A program made the translations under genes and the position numbers. A stretch of 64,000 nt of DNA from positions 24,289,489-24,353,488 of the forward strand of contig NC_026655.2 of NCBI RefSeq assembly GCF_000004075.3, read 5' to 3'. The stretch comes from Cucumis sativus (Eukaryota > Streptophyta > Magnoliopsida > Cucurbitales > Cucurbitaceae). The notes under the pieces were generated by a model that saw only the letters and a program-made list of their open reading frames with translations, did no database searches and had not been told where the DNA came from. Below are positions 12,746-24,969 of this stretch, in pieces (positions within the stretch are counted from its first letter, which is position 1; each line of letters opens with the position of its first letter).

Positions 12746-13375
12746 TAATTTTGTTGTCCCTTATTATTTTATCAATTTCCCCCTAACATAAAGTACTTTA
12801 TGAATATGTGTAATAATAAATTGAACTTTGAGTTTAATTTTTATTTGGAAAATAATTGGTCATGATGTAATAATTTGGATTAAAACAAAAAAAAAAGTTA
12901 CATTTACCAAGTTTTAAGGGTATAATTTTGTTCCATGTCCAATTATTAGACCGAATCAAACATTTCATATATATTTTTTCGTAATAAAATTGAGTGGGAT
13001 AGGAAATACATGTAATTACATTATTGATTAACGTTGATAATACTTTGTCAAAAATACCTTACCTCATCACTTATAGAAAAGATGATGATAATTATAAAGC
13101 AATTGAGTTTTCTGTTTTTACAGTTTAAGAAAATTTATGTCTTATATGTATTTTGGATACAAATATACACAATTTAATTTTTTATGAAATAAAAAATTTT
13201 GACTATAAAATAATATACTATTACTTCTAATAAAATTGTACTTTATAATATTGAAATAAAAACTACTAAAAAAATCATAATAAATGAGCTCGTAAATGCT
13301 CCCAATTTTGATTGGTTGGCATTTCAAATTTATTTACTTTATTTTTTAATTAATCACAACTACTTTTAACAAATA

Positions 13376-13618
13376 GTTGCAAATTTAGCAATTAAATTTA
13401 AAATAATTAAGTATATAGCAACATTTTTAAAAAATTACAAATATAGCAAAATTTGTCAAATTCTATTAATGATAGAGTCTATCACTAATAGACCATGTTA
13501 TAAAAATTGGTCTATCACCGATAAATCATACGAATCTATCAGTGATACATGTCTATCAGCGATAGTTTTGCTATATTTGCAATTTTTTCAAAATGTTGTT
13601 ATATCCTTAATTATTATT
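13376..13618. mobile_element. Fold-back MITE
   Basis: The left arm (AATTAAGTATATAGCAACAT...ACAAATATAGCAAAA) pairs with the right arm (GTTTTGCTATATTTGCAA...AATGTTGTTATATCCTTAAT). Inner GATAGAGTCTATCACTAATA and TCTATCAGTGATACATG motifs form a second hairpin layer. This is the best-preserved member of the family in the window. Confidence 0.7.
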
Positions 13619-15479
13619 TATCAAATGGTCATCCATTACAATTACCCTACTTTTAATGAGTTGAGCCAATGGATTGATGTGAGTATGCCCTAAACGGATC
13701 AGCTCAATTATCAAATTATTGGACTGACAAGTGTAACGTTTTTTTTTTTTTATCGAACTTGGATCAATCTTGGATTGGACTTGAGGCTTGGAACCCGAAT
13801 TCTCAAGTAAGATCTACCAAGAGTAAGACGATCCAATTTTAAAAAGAAAAAAAATACATCAAAATCAACCTCTCAAATCTTTGTAAGGTTTTTGATATAT
13901 TTTGTGTCATTTGAGCTATACTCTCATTTGACAAACACTAAATAAAACTTTATATCATTCATATGTTTATAAAAAAAAGTAATATAAATATAAAATATAA
14001 AATACATTAAATAAAAATAAATTTTAATAATATTTTGTAATGAAAGTAAAAATATACATATATTTTTAAATAATTAAATAACTAATATCTAATGGGATAA
14101 TCAAATAAATCAACCCGAACTTTGATGTAAAGAGTTAGGCCAAGGGTTGGGTCATGGACTATTATTATAGAAGTTGGTTGGGTCGACCTGATCAAATTAA
14201 AGCCCACACTATTCAATGAGTTAATCCAATGGGTTAACCGGAATCCAACCCAAGTTCAACTCGACTTTGATCTAAAGAGTTAGCCTAACAATTGGATCAT
14301 AGACTTGGCTATAAAAGGTAGGGTCAGTCCAATCCAAGCCCAAACAATATCTTAGGCCCTTGAACTTGAGCCTAAGTCAAACCTGTACCTTCACATTTTA
14401 GGTGTTAATCAACTGGATCGGGCGAACCCAATAATGAGAGTGAAGTAATACACAATTAAACGCAAAATATAGATCATACTAGTGAAGTGAAACGAAACAA
14501 AGCCATCACAAGAAAAAAAAAAAAAACAAATTATAACACCCACCGTGACATAATCAAAATGATATATAAAACATACCATATATACACAAATAAGTAATTG
14601 TTTAACAATTAATAAACAATACAAAAAATATTGGTTTTTTTTCTTTTTTTTTGTCGTCACTCATCCCAATTGCTCAACAAAAATAAAAGTCAATACACAA
14701 CTTTTTCACGGGTTGGGTCATATGCTTGGCTTGTGGAAGGTTGGTTGGCTCGATCCAATCCTTCACAATATCCAAGCCCTTTAACTTGAGTCTCAGTCAA
14801 AAACTTCTAATTTCACCGGTTGATTAACTAGTGGTCCGATCAATCTAATAACAAAGGTGGAAGTGATACATAATTAAGCTCAAAACATAAATCAAACTAT
14901 TCATGAAAACCCCTCGAAACAAAAAAAATCACTATAACTAATCAAACAAATTACTCACAAAAGTATGTTGCATATATTTGGATGATATAACACTCGAGTG
15001 ATATACCATATATATATATATATATGTATACCTGTCAATCCACAAATAAGTATAACATTGGAATAATAAATAAAACAAACAAATAAACTTTTAGAGATTT
15101 GCAAATATTTTTTTTTCACTCACCACAATTCCTCAACAAGTAGTTGAGAAAAAGGATCCAATAATAAAGTTAAATAACATAACAATCCATGCAATGCAAA
15201 GCAACCAATTAAAGAGAGGATAATAAAGAAAAATTAAAGAGACTATCAATCAAGCTAAATTTTTCTTTGGCAATATCTTTAAAAGACCAAAATTAGTTGT
15301 GAATTGAAGGAGAAGCTTCTGTCATGGTCAAAGTTCTGGACTTTGCTCGACTCTGTAATCTATTCCATATGGATCTGGGGAGTCCAATATCATTTGTGTT
15401 GCCCAATGATTAGATGGTGAATCAAGATCTGTGAATGAAACGTATTATAATTGTCAAACAAATATTACTATTATTTCAT

Positions 15480-15510
<31 letters not shown>

Positions 15511-16693
15511 CACATCCCTTTTCTAGGAAAAAGAAAGAGAAGAAAACTATATATTTATATTACAAAAACCATTACCTAAGTTTATGTTGTCACAAAACCA
15601 TTGTTGATCAGGAGAGTCTATTCTTGGAAGTTCATTCTGACCTACTTGTGAATCCTGCTTACAATAATTAGCTCTCTCCAAATTAGTACAAATCTGTTTT
15701 ATTTATATATAATATCAACTTAATTAGTCTAACATCATTTGTTTTCAATATAGAAAAAGAGAACATAAAGAGAGGGAAGAACCATAACCTGATCAAAGCT
15801 TTCATTTTGGTAATAATTAGCAACTACCAAATTCTGATCGAAATTAACTTGAACAACGCTTTGATTTTGGTCATTAAGAACTCCCAAACTCTCATTGGCA
15901 TTAGCGAGTTGCTCAGTTCCCACCAAATTATCATTATTGTTCTGTTTTTGGCATATAATATGAATAAAAACAATCTTAAATTTATCAACCGACGAAAAAG
16001 CTTAAGAAGTTGATGGGTGAGGAAGAACTTTCATTTATATGTCATCAAACAATAGCTATAGCGAGAGAAATCACTTATAACCTCAACGATTTGACTTTGG
16101 TGATTATTAACTTGCAGACCAGCTCCCATCAAATTATTATTATTGTGATCCTGTTTATAAATAAGAAAGGCTTAAATGAAGAAGAATTTAATTATATAAA
16201 ACCTAATACTAGAGAGAGAGAGAGTGAGATAGAGTAGTTGAAAAACTTACTGTTTGATCATAATCAGCTGGATCATAACCAACACATGTCTTTGCATGCT
16301 TAACAATGTCATCCCACTCATCTAGCTTGGACATACTCCTTTTAAGAAACTATTGAGCATGTATATATATATATACACACGAAGGTTAATAAAATACTCC
16401 CAATAATTTAAAAGATCAAGATAACTAATTTTGATACATTTAAATGTCTTTTATAAAGGTTGTACTGTTACGTATTACCTCTTCCAAAGTTGGAGAACTC
16501 ATTTCATGATATTTCCACAAGAAAACTCCCACAGTTTCGATGCCTAGTTCTTCTGAAGATAAGATTCTGTGATATACACCATTTTTCCTTACCCCAACTA
16601 ATCGCCATATTTCACATCCCTTAGTTGGGGGGAAATGCTTTTTATTCCCTAATTAGAATTATACAAAATTAAAAAATATATATATATTTTATG

Positions 16694-16698
<5 letters not shown>

Positions 16699-16754
<56 letters not shown>
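16699..16754. repeat. (AT)n microsatellite
   Basis: About 28 uninterrupted AT units lie in the intron between the core and central-domain exons of copy 3. Confidence 0.9.
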
Positions 16755-16757
<3 letters not shown>

Positions 16758-17122
16758 TAATTGGTATATATCATACAAAGAAAGAATTAATTAACATACA
16801 ACTATATACCTTTGGATCGTTTATGCAGAACTCTAAAGGGTCCAGAACAGGCCTCTTCAATCGTACCAATCTTCTCCAAAATCTGTTCATCAATAACTTT
16901 GACTCCCAAAACAAAATCATTAGATTTCCAATATTTGCTGGACTTGACAGCAAGACCTTCGACATAGCCAATTCCATGTTGTAGGCGAAATTGGAGATGA
17001 TCAAAAGAGATCAAGTCCATTGTTTTTTCTCTTGAAATAGGAGTTTCAGACCCTTTTTCTTTGAGGAAGAGTTCGACCATAGCAAAGGATATTGGTTCGT
17101 TGGTGATGACAGTGTTGGAGTA

Positions 17123-17353
17123 TAACAGAAGAAGCAGAATTTGGGAGAAAAGATTTACTGACTGCAGTAAATTCTTTATTTCTGTATGTCTAGGATATTT
17201 ACATCAACCAAGCTTGGTATTTATAGATTCTTGGCAGCAACTGATAACTGTCTAACAGATTAACTAACACAACTAATACAACAGAAAATAACAGATTAAC
17301 TAATACAACTAATACAACAGAAAATAACAGTCTAACTACTTTTATTGTTAATA
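17123..17353 (-). mobile_element. Solo LTR-like insertion in a CBP60 exon
   Basis: The 231-bp insert is bounded by a perfect 5-bp target duplication GAGTA (17118-17122 and 17354-17358), as expected for LTR retroelements. Read on the minus strand it starts TATTAACA and ends TCTGTTA, i.e. non-canonical TA...TA termini. It contains a TATA-like CTATAAATACC, a later AATAAA, and a CT-rich end, the order expected across U3-R-U5. A phrase of about 35 bp (TTATTTTCTGTTGTATTAGT...) is duplicated near its start. No internal retroelement sequence remains. Confidence 0.75.
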
Positions 17354-17689
17354 GAGTAGGCATCACAAATTTCAAATTTCAATACCTGATTATCTGTACT
17401 AGATTTTATCTTATCGCCATGGTACATGGTGTCCATAATTTCATACCAAAAACGTAATTTGTATTTCCTATAATTTTTTATTGGAGAAAGAAAAAAGAGC
17501 AGACAAGATGTTAACATAATGAAGCATAATAGTCAGAATTATATTAAAACTACAATCTCAACGTTTGTCTGTGTCATGCATTAAAAACCTGACCTTGGTG
17601 TTGATGGAAGAGGTTTAAGTTGAGCGTTTGCAATCCCATCAAATTCATTCATTAACTGAAAAGGCAATTATGAATTATTGGATGTATTT

Positions 17690-18640
17690 TTACTGCTTTA
17701 TTCTATGGAGATTTTAAAAAAGTATAACAAAATGTCAAAATATTTACTATGAATTGAACAATTTCAAAAATGAAAAAAGTTCAGAAGTCTACACCAAAAA
17801 TGCTCCAGTCAACATGCGATTAATCGGTCACACATGCACGTATAATTATTCTTCTAAACGATCATAATACACGATTGCGTAAGAAAAATGATACACGATC
17901 ATATAGGGTAGTATCAACACTAACCATACGAGCGCGTGTCATTCTTCTTCTAAATGATCATTTAAATATATTGGTACACGATCGATTAATATAAAATCTA
18001 AAGGATCTTGGTTCACGATCATGTACCAATATCTTTTATATTTGGTACAAGATATTGTACCAATGTCGTTTAAATTTTGTACACAATCGTGTACCAAAAG
18101 CTAAATGATCGTGGATAAAATCTAAATCATTTTGGTTCACGATCATGTACCAAGATCTTTTATATTTGGTACAAGATCATATTGGTAATATAGTTTAGGT
18201 TTTGTACACGATCATGTACTAAGAGTTAAACGATTGTCTATCAAGATCTAAATGATTTTTGTTCAAGATCGTGTACCAATAAGATCTTTTATATATCTTG
18301 GTACACAATCGTTAAGATCTAGAAGAGAAAATATATGAGATCGAGATGATCAAGATTGTTTACCAAGTAGAAATTTGAGAAAGTGAAAAAAAGAAATAAA
18401 TGAAAAATAGACGAAAGAATAAATTCTAGAAGAGAGAATGAAGAAATTACGAACCAGAACAAGTGAAAAATGAAGAAGAGATAAATAAATCCCAAAGAAG
18501 ATGAAAAAGAACGAAAAATATCATGAATTTTTATTTTGTTACACGATTTTGTATATATTTTAATATTTTATTATATTTACGAAAATGAGCCTTATTTGAT
18601 TGCCTAATATAAATAATAATTTTGAGAACATAATTAAATT
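17690..18640. repeat. GATC-rich dispersed repeat in copy 3 intron
   Basis: Between exons 3 and 4 of copy 3 lies a block dominated by variants of GATCGTGTACCAA and its complement (TTGGTACACGATC), about ten times between 17860 and 18320 in mixed orientation. Its left flank ('aatatttactat...aacaatttcaaaaatgaaaaaa' then 'cagtcaacatgcgattaatcg') matches the flank of a second block near 31885-32060, so the two are members of one family. Confidence 0.6.
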
Positions 18641-19859
18641 TAATTAAAATGGTTACGTACTAATTGTCGAAATTCACTTTCCCATTCTGCTCTTTTTTCC
18701 TTAATCAAAGCATCAACTATTTCTTTAGCTCGAGCCTCATCTTCACCACTGCACAACATAAAAAATAAGAGAAGATCGATTACAAATATATATGAAATCT
18801 ATACAGCTTTTAACAAGATATTAAATAATAACGGATCGGAGAAGATAATGCATCCACACATCTCAACTTCACTCATATATTCTTACACTTTCATATCATA
18901 CTTTGAATTTAGTATCGATGCATTCAAACAAATAAAAGCAAAGAGAGCTATGTACAAAGAGGGCTAGAGGCTGGGGAGCCCATTGCCAAAAAACAGAAAA
19001 TAGGCAATATTTTGTGCACCACTCATCATTTGACCTACAAGTATAATTAAGCCTTTTCAACTATTTGTGGTTATAATGGTTCAGTTAGAAATTTGTTTTC
19101 AATCATAAAAATGTTGAAAATGCAAAATTTTACTTTCTATAGATTTTGTTTAACAAGATACTAGAGAAGGAATCCGTAGATGCATCGAAATATCTCTCAA
19201 CTAGGTTGACACTTTCTTAACATTTTTCTCATATTTCAAGACCAACAGAGATGCATGCATTTAAGAACAAGAGTCATTGCAAAAAAGATCTATCTACAAA
19301 AGCAAACTCCTACGGGAAAACAAAAAGTGACTAAAGAACTAAAAGAAAGTCTTTTAGTTTAGTCCAACAACATAGGCATCATAATTTTAAAAAAAAGATT
19401 CTATCCTATTTTTACTTACGATTCGGTCCAAATAGACATTTATCTGTGTCTATTAGCAATCTGCTGATATCTATCTGGATCTATTACAATCGATCAAAAT
19501 AAAATTTATTATTTTTAATTATAAATAAGTTATTGAAAACATTATGAAAATATGGTATTAATTAAAGCACTCACCTTTGAGAGTTATTGATGCTATGTGC
19601 CATCATCCTCTTCAATTCTTTCACCTTTCCAATTATGAAACTCTCATATAATTCTTGAATCAAATCCCTAGCTTTGCTACTTTCATGTGCAGAACTACAG
19701 AAAATAAAATAAAAGATTATTATAAATTATATAAATGAAATCGGATTTTAATTTAAAGAATAAAACAAATCAATGACTCAAGAAAATGAAATTAAATGGA
19801 TAATAAACTTGTTTTAGACTACTGAGATGAAACTTATATATGGAAACTGTCAATTAGCC

Positions 19860-20450
19860 TCAAGAGTCAGAGCGTTAGACAAGGATACGAATAGATCAGT
19901 AGGGCACCCAATCATATTCACAAGGTGAACAACCTTTTTAGCATTCTTATCATCAAATATATATTCATAAAATCACAGAAAAGTACAGGATGATGAAGAG
20001 GACTAGAGAATAAGCCCCAAAGAAACAGAAAAAAGCAGTCAAGTAAAAGCAATAATGTTTAGAGCAATAACACTGGAAGAGTAACTTTTAAAAACAGTGC
20101 AAATATTCTTTCAAATGTTAATAGTGCTGGAAAATCTGTTGTTGAATATTCGGTTGTTTCCCTCCAGCCAAATGGTCCATAGTGTTAAAGCACGCTTAAA
20201 CACGACACTAAAAGGGATGCTTTTATTATCTCTTATCGGGACTTCTCTCTCTGTGGTCCTTTGTGATCATTAGTTTTTGCTAACTCTTGTGTTGATCTAT
20301 AACTCTATACTCAATGAAATGAGAGTGGGATACAACGAGGGTGTTATGGTGTCAAGATAAGATATTCTGGTGTACCTTTACATACTAATCCACGATAAAT
20401 GTCCTTTATTATTATTTTGGGAATCTAACTAAGAGCTCAGCTCATTTGCT
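19860..20450 (-). mobile_element. LINE 3' fragment in copy 3 intron 1
   Basis: On the minus strand one frame reads LTLWTIWLEGNNRIFNN followed by FSSTINI, a stop, and KNICTVF. This is the signature near the end of plant L1-type reverse transcriptases (zf-RVT region). The 3' end has the shared CACCTTGTGAA / 'gggtgccc' / 'cgtatccttg' tail. A homologous fragment sits at the same place in copy 5 (39427-40200), so the insertion predates that duplication. Confidence 0.65.
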
Positions 20451-21126
20451 TAAATGTGCAAATCATGGTAAGAAATTGAGATAATATTTTTCAAAATTGA
20501 AAATCAAACCTAACCATACGAAGATAATTAACGCACCAAGGTAGAACATGAAGCTCAAACTATAAATTATGAAGCTCAAATTATAAATTAACAAAACCCA
20601 AAACAAAACAAAACAAATATTTATGTGTATTAAAAAAGAAAAGAAAAGCAAAGCCCACCCTGCAGTTGGAAGAGGAGATGAGTTTGGACAACGTCTCTTT
20701 GAGCCATCTTGATCAGCTTCTTCCTCTGAAGAGACTGATCTCTTCTTCCTGTTTCCATTTGCGGTGGAGGAGCTGCTCGGATCTGTCATCATATTTTTCG
20801 AGATTTCTATATTGAGTGATGGAGATTATCAACCCTTTCGAATTAGGGTTCTCGTAGCACTCATAGTCGTCATACTCCATAATATTTGAAATAGGAGAGC
20901 CAGTCGAGAGAAAATGGTAATGAGAAACTTCTCAGAAGTCTTTGTGTTTGTGTTCATACTAACTAATGGTGTCCCTTTTTAAGCCATATTGACCACCTCC
21001 TTTTATTTTTCCAGTTCTATTTTTTCTATATTTTTTTAAAGTAAAAAACAGCATTGTTCTAAGCAATCAATTAATAATTAACTATTGGTTTTGTATTTTT
21101 TTAAAACTATTATTATTATTATTATT

Positions 21127-21154
21127 ATTGGGCTTCACATTTATTTAGGAACTC
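21127..21154 (-). promoter_or_regulatory. Conserved upstream block, copy 3
   Basis: Plus strand ATTGGGCTTCACATTTATTT then AGGAACTC, about 335 bp upstream of the copy 3 start. It is nearly identical to the block of copy 5. Confidence 0.5.
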
Positions 21155-22309
21155 GAAGATATAAATTAAACATGAGTTCTTTGTCTTTTTATTTGAAAGA
21201 AAATTGTATATATATTATTGTACTACAATTGCTTTTTCTTTTTTCCTTAAAAGTTGCGTTAATTTTAGAGAATTTAGGAGTTGTTGCCATTTATAAATGG
21301 CAATTAAATTTAGAGAGTTTAGGAGTTGTTGCCATAAATGGCAACTAATAATCCAAAATTAATAGCAAATGCAGTACAAGAGGGTAATTGGATATATATA
21401 TATATATATAGAAATTTTGTTCACTCGTTTTTTAGATTTTGTATTTCTCAATTTTGAAGCTTTCATGGGATAGCTTCTACCAGTGATTATGATATTGACT
21501 TTTATTTTATTAATTGAACCAATAAGTCTCTATTTTTATTCCATTTAAATTTTAAATTCAATCAAATGCCTTTCCCAACCAGTCTCTGTCTTTAGCTTAA
21601 ACGCCTTTCATGATGAAGATCGTAGCAACGTTTTAACAATCGATGTGCAATAAGTTTGACTTAGGCTCGAGCACAAAGATGACTTAAGCCATTTGCTTGA
21701 ATATTTGGATCAAAATTTGGGTCGAGTTTAACCGGTTGGGTTTGGGTCAGCCCACCAGATCATTAAACTCATTAAATATTAATTATTTAAATATTTAAAA
21801 ATGAAGGTATATTTTAGATTTTTTTATGAAATATTATTATAATTTATTAATTTTTATTGCTTTTTGGATAAAACTGTTGATACTGATAGTATATAAAGTT
21901 TTATTGAGCATTTAATTAGATTAAAATGATTTATACACACCAAAAAAAGTTGAATAGAAGTTATGATATATTGAAATGTATTTAAGAGAGAGTTTTAAAA
22001 ATATATTTACTTTGTTAATATTTGAAATATATAATATATGAAAAATTACACATATGCATACATATTTGGTATGGTACAATAACAAGTTCATCCGCTTAAT
22101 TGGTGGCTCATACGACTAGTCAATCTGATTATAAAAATGATTCGATTTTGTTATTTTGTGTGAGTTCTTATAAAAATGGCAATTTGTATCCAACATTGAT
22201 TTTGGATCGAACTTGCAATAGACATAGATCATCCTTTGTGTTTGAGGTCTGTTGATAGAGATTGAATTTCAAGTAAGATCTATTCAAGAATAAGGGTCAT
22301 CTCTAAACT

Positions 22310-22485
22310 TTTTTTTTGTTATAGACTTAGCTTTAGCCCGTGCTGTCGTTTGGCTTGTCCCCTGTATATTAATTCTTCATATATTAATGAAAGCGATAAT
22401 GATGAGGATGCTAAAAAGATGTTCACCTAGTGAAGATGTCTGAATGCACTATTGATCCAACGTATCTTTTAAAAAAAAGAAAAAA
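22310..22485 (+). mobile_element. LINE 3'-end fragment
   Basis: The plus strand carries 'ggcttgtcccctgtatatta', 'aatgaaagcgataatgatga', TTCACCTAGTGAAGATGTCT, 'gtatcttttaaaaaaaagaa'. This tail ends in an A-rich tract like the fragment at 28735-28830. Confidence 0.55.
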
Positions 22486-22966
22486 TGAAAGACAGTAGAA
22501 ACATCTTAATATTTGCGACACAAATAACGAGAGCACCAAAGTAAGATAGTAAAGTTGAAACAGTTGACATAAAAAAATCACTAGAAGAATCAACTTCAAA
22601 ATGTAGCTTCACACACATTTTTCTTTTTTGAAAAAGATAACTTCACTCACATTTAAATATAATACATTAGTAGATTGATATGAGCTAGTAATATACTTTA
22701 ATTTATATTATTGATATATAATCCATAAATTGACACAATTTGAACACTAACACACAATGCAGATCAAAGCAATTTCACATCAAAACCAAATAAACAAACA
22801 AAATTGATTCTGAAACGGAAGCTTTCTCATATTTGGTCTAAGTTTTCTTGGGAGTGTCCAAGTATATCTCACATCATATGGACTTGAAGTTGCTTCTAAT
22901 ATAACCCAAATGGAAATGATCTAGCTGCCAATCAAAAATTTTATAATTATCAAACAAATATTCATA

Positions 22967-23001
<35 letters not shown>

Positions 23002-24522
23002 AAATATGAATTAATTTCATCAATTTTTTTGAACCAATGGGAAGAAAACTATTTATTGCAATACCTTACAATTCTACAGTAATATAGCCAACACCTTTTC
23101 AGCAGACCATTCTTCAAAACAACTGTCACCATATTTCTTTTCCTGCACAAACTTCTAAATTGTTATTACAATGAATTACCTTCTCCTTCACTTTCCACCC
23201 AATTATTTACCTGATATAATATGAACTTAGTATAAGATTATACCAATATATAAACCTTTGACCTCATGAAGATTTTGATTTTGCTGATGAGTTTTAAAAT
23301 TCTGGTTGGAATCATTAGCTTCCACCTCAGCTTCCCCAAAATGATTGGTCTGTTTTTGGCGTATAATTATATATTAACTAAGTTTAGTTCAGGAATAAAT
23401 ATTATAGAGAGAAAGAAAGAAAAATAGAGTAACCTTGACAGACTTTGATTTTGGCCATCATGAACTTCTGAATTAATGTTGGAATTAACTAGTAGTTCAG
23501 TTTCCACCAAATAAAAATGGTCTTAAATTATCAATCGAACTAGAAGTTTAAGTTGATCATGGGTGAAGAAGAATTTTATTAATCATATATCATCAAACAA
23601 CAATGATAAGAGAAATCACTAACCTCAACGCGATTTTGATGATTATGAAATTCTAAATTATGACTAGAATTACCTAGCTGTTGAGTTCTCACCAACTTCT
23701 TATTATTAATTATCTTGCTTTTGACATATAATATGAACATAAAGAGATAATATATCATCAGATTACAGTAGAGAGAGAAAAAAAATCATTAACCTTACCA
23801 CTTTGATTTAAAATCATTAACCTCAACACTTTGATTTTGGGAATTATGAACTTCTAAATTATGATTGGAATTAGCTAGTTGTTCAGTCTCCACCAAATTA
23901 TTTTTATTGTCCTATTCTTGGCATGTAATATGAATAAAAAGAGTTCTAAATCATCACCCATCAACCGACCTAAAAGATTAAGTTTATAGCTGAAGAAGAA
24001 TTTTTTTAATTACATATATCAAAGAAATATAACTAACCTCAACACTTTGATTTTGAGAATTATGAACTTCTGAGTTATGATTGCTATCGGCATGACAATC
24101 ATTAGCCTGTTTTTGGCACAAAACATTAGTACTAAGTTTCAAGTTTCATTTGAATAATAGATCAGATAGAGAAAGAATGTGAAAGAGAGTAGCTGAAATA
24201 AACCTGTAAGATTTGACGATAATGAGTTGGATCATAACCAACACATTGCTTAGCATGCTCAACAATCTTTTTCCACAACTCTATCGACATTTTCTCTCCA
24301 AGAATCTATTCATTTACATATGAAAATTAATATAATCTGCCAAATCATTTAATAAGATGATTACATTGATACCTTTATATTTAAGGGGCCGTCACACACA
24401 CCCATCTTTTTACGAACTATCAAATTGTGTCAAACCACGGTTTTCCATATCATAATTTTTTTCTTTTAATTTCTGAGTAGGCTGTAAAGTGCAAATCTAC
24501 GTTAAGTTAATTGAAACTAATG

Positions 24523-24524
<2 letters not shown>

Positions 24525-24564
<40 letters not shown>
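24525..24564 (-). repeat. 40-nt poly(T) tract beside a splice donor
   Basis: An uninterrupted run of 40 T (poly-A on the gene strand) starts 11 bp inside the intron that follows the copy 4 central-domain exon. The homologous copy 5 intron lacks it. Confidence 0.9.
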
Positions 24565-24565
<1 letters not shown>

Positions 24566-24969
24566 TAAAGGTTACCTTTTTCAAAGCTTGAGAGCCCATT
24601 TCGTGATATCTCCTCAAGAAATCTCCCACATTTGTTATGCCTTGATCTTCCGATAAGATTCTGTGATATACACCTCTTTTGCTGATCCCAACTAGCCACC
24701 ATACTTCACTTTCCTTAGTTGGGGGGTTATGCTTTTTCAACCCTAAATAATTATATATGTATTAGAAAAATTATTCTATAATAATATATTTTCTTTTTAG
24801 GGAAGAAACTGAAAGATAAAAAGCATGAATAGATGTATAGGACATACCCATTCTTAACATTCTCATCGTATTTCAAGGCTATGTCTAAAAAGTTGATGAG
24901 AATACAAGCAAAAACCTAAGAAGATAGCTAGAGAAAAGCTCCCCAATTAAGGGCATGCAATAGTTGGCA

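Larger units (their letters stand above)
12515..15327. other. Spacer between copy 2 and copy 3
   Basis: Contains the conserved upstream block of copy 2 (12718-12745), a fold-back MITE (13376-13618), and a region (about 13700-14860) of repeated GGGTTGGGTC / 'cccaacc' phrases. Related text also occurs at about 21640-21790 and 33230-33420. No gene was recognised. Confidence 0.5.
15328..20792 (-). pseudogene. CBP60-like gene, copy 3, split by an LTR insertion
   Basis: Exons by GT-AG and phase: 20792-20659, 19694-19575, 18748-18661, 17655-17594, core 17467-16810 (interrupted), 16648-16479, 16349-16251, 16150-16082, 15941-15789, 15693-15576 and 15428-15328 (stop). The N-terminus is basic (NRKKRSVSSEEE). 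The core holds KFEICDAY, HGIGYVEGLAVK and FVLGVKVIDEQI. The central domain has EIWRLVGVRKNGVYHRIL, and the next exon MSKLDEWDDIVKHAKTC is typical of CBP60. The tail is N/Q-rich (DHNNNNLMG, NNNDNLVGTEQLANANES) and ends RVEQSPEL. The core exon is interrupted at 17123-17353 by a 231-bp insert flanked by GAGTA on both sides. Reading into the insert gives an early stop (CDAYSINNKSS). Every other exon stays open and in phase, so the disruption looks recent. Removal of the insert by splicing cannot be excluded. Confidence 0.75.
20793..23073. other. Spacer between copy 3 and copy 4
   Basis: Holds the upstream region of copy 3 with the conserved block (21127-21154), a TTA trinucleotide run (about 21108-21128), an AT run (about 21395-21411), a LINE 3' end on the plus strand (22310-22485), and a relic of the terminal CBP60 exon of copy 4 (about 22850-22935). 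No gene was recognised. Confidence 0.5.
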
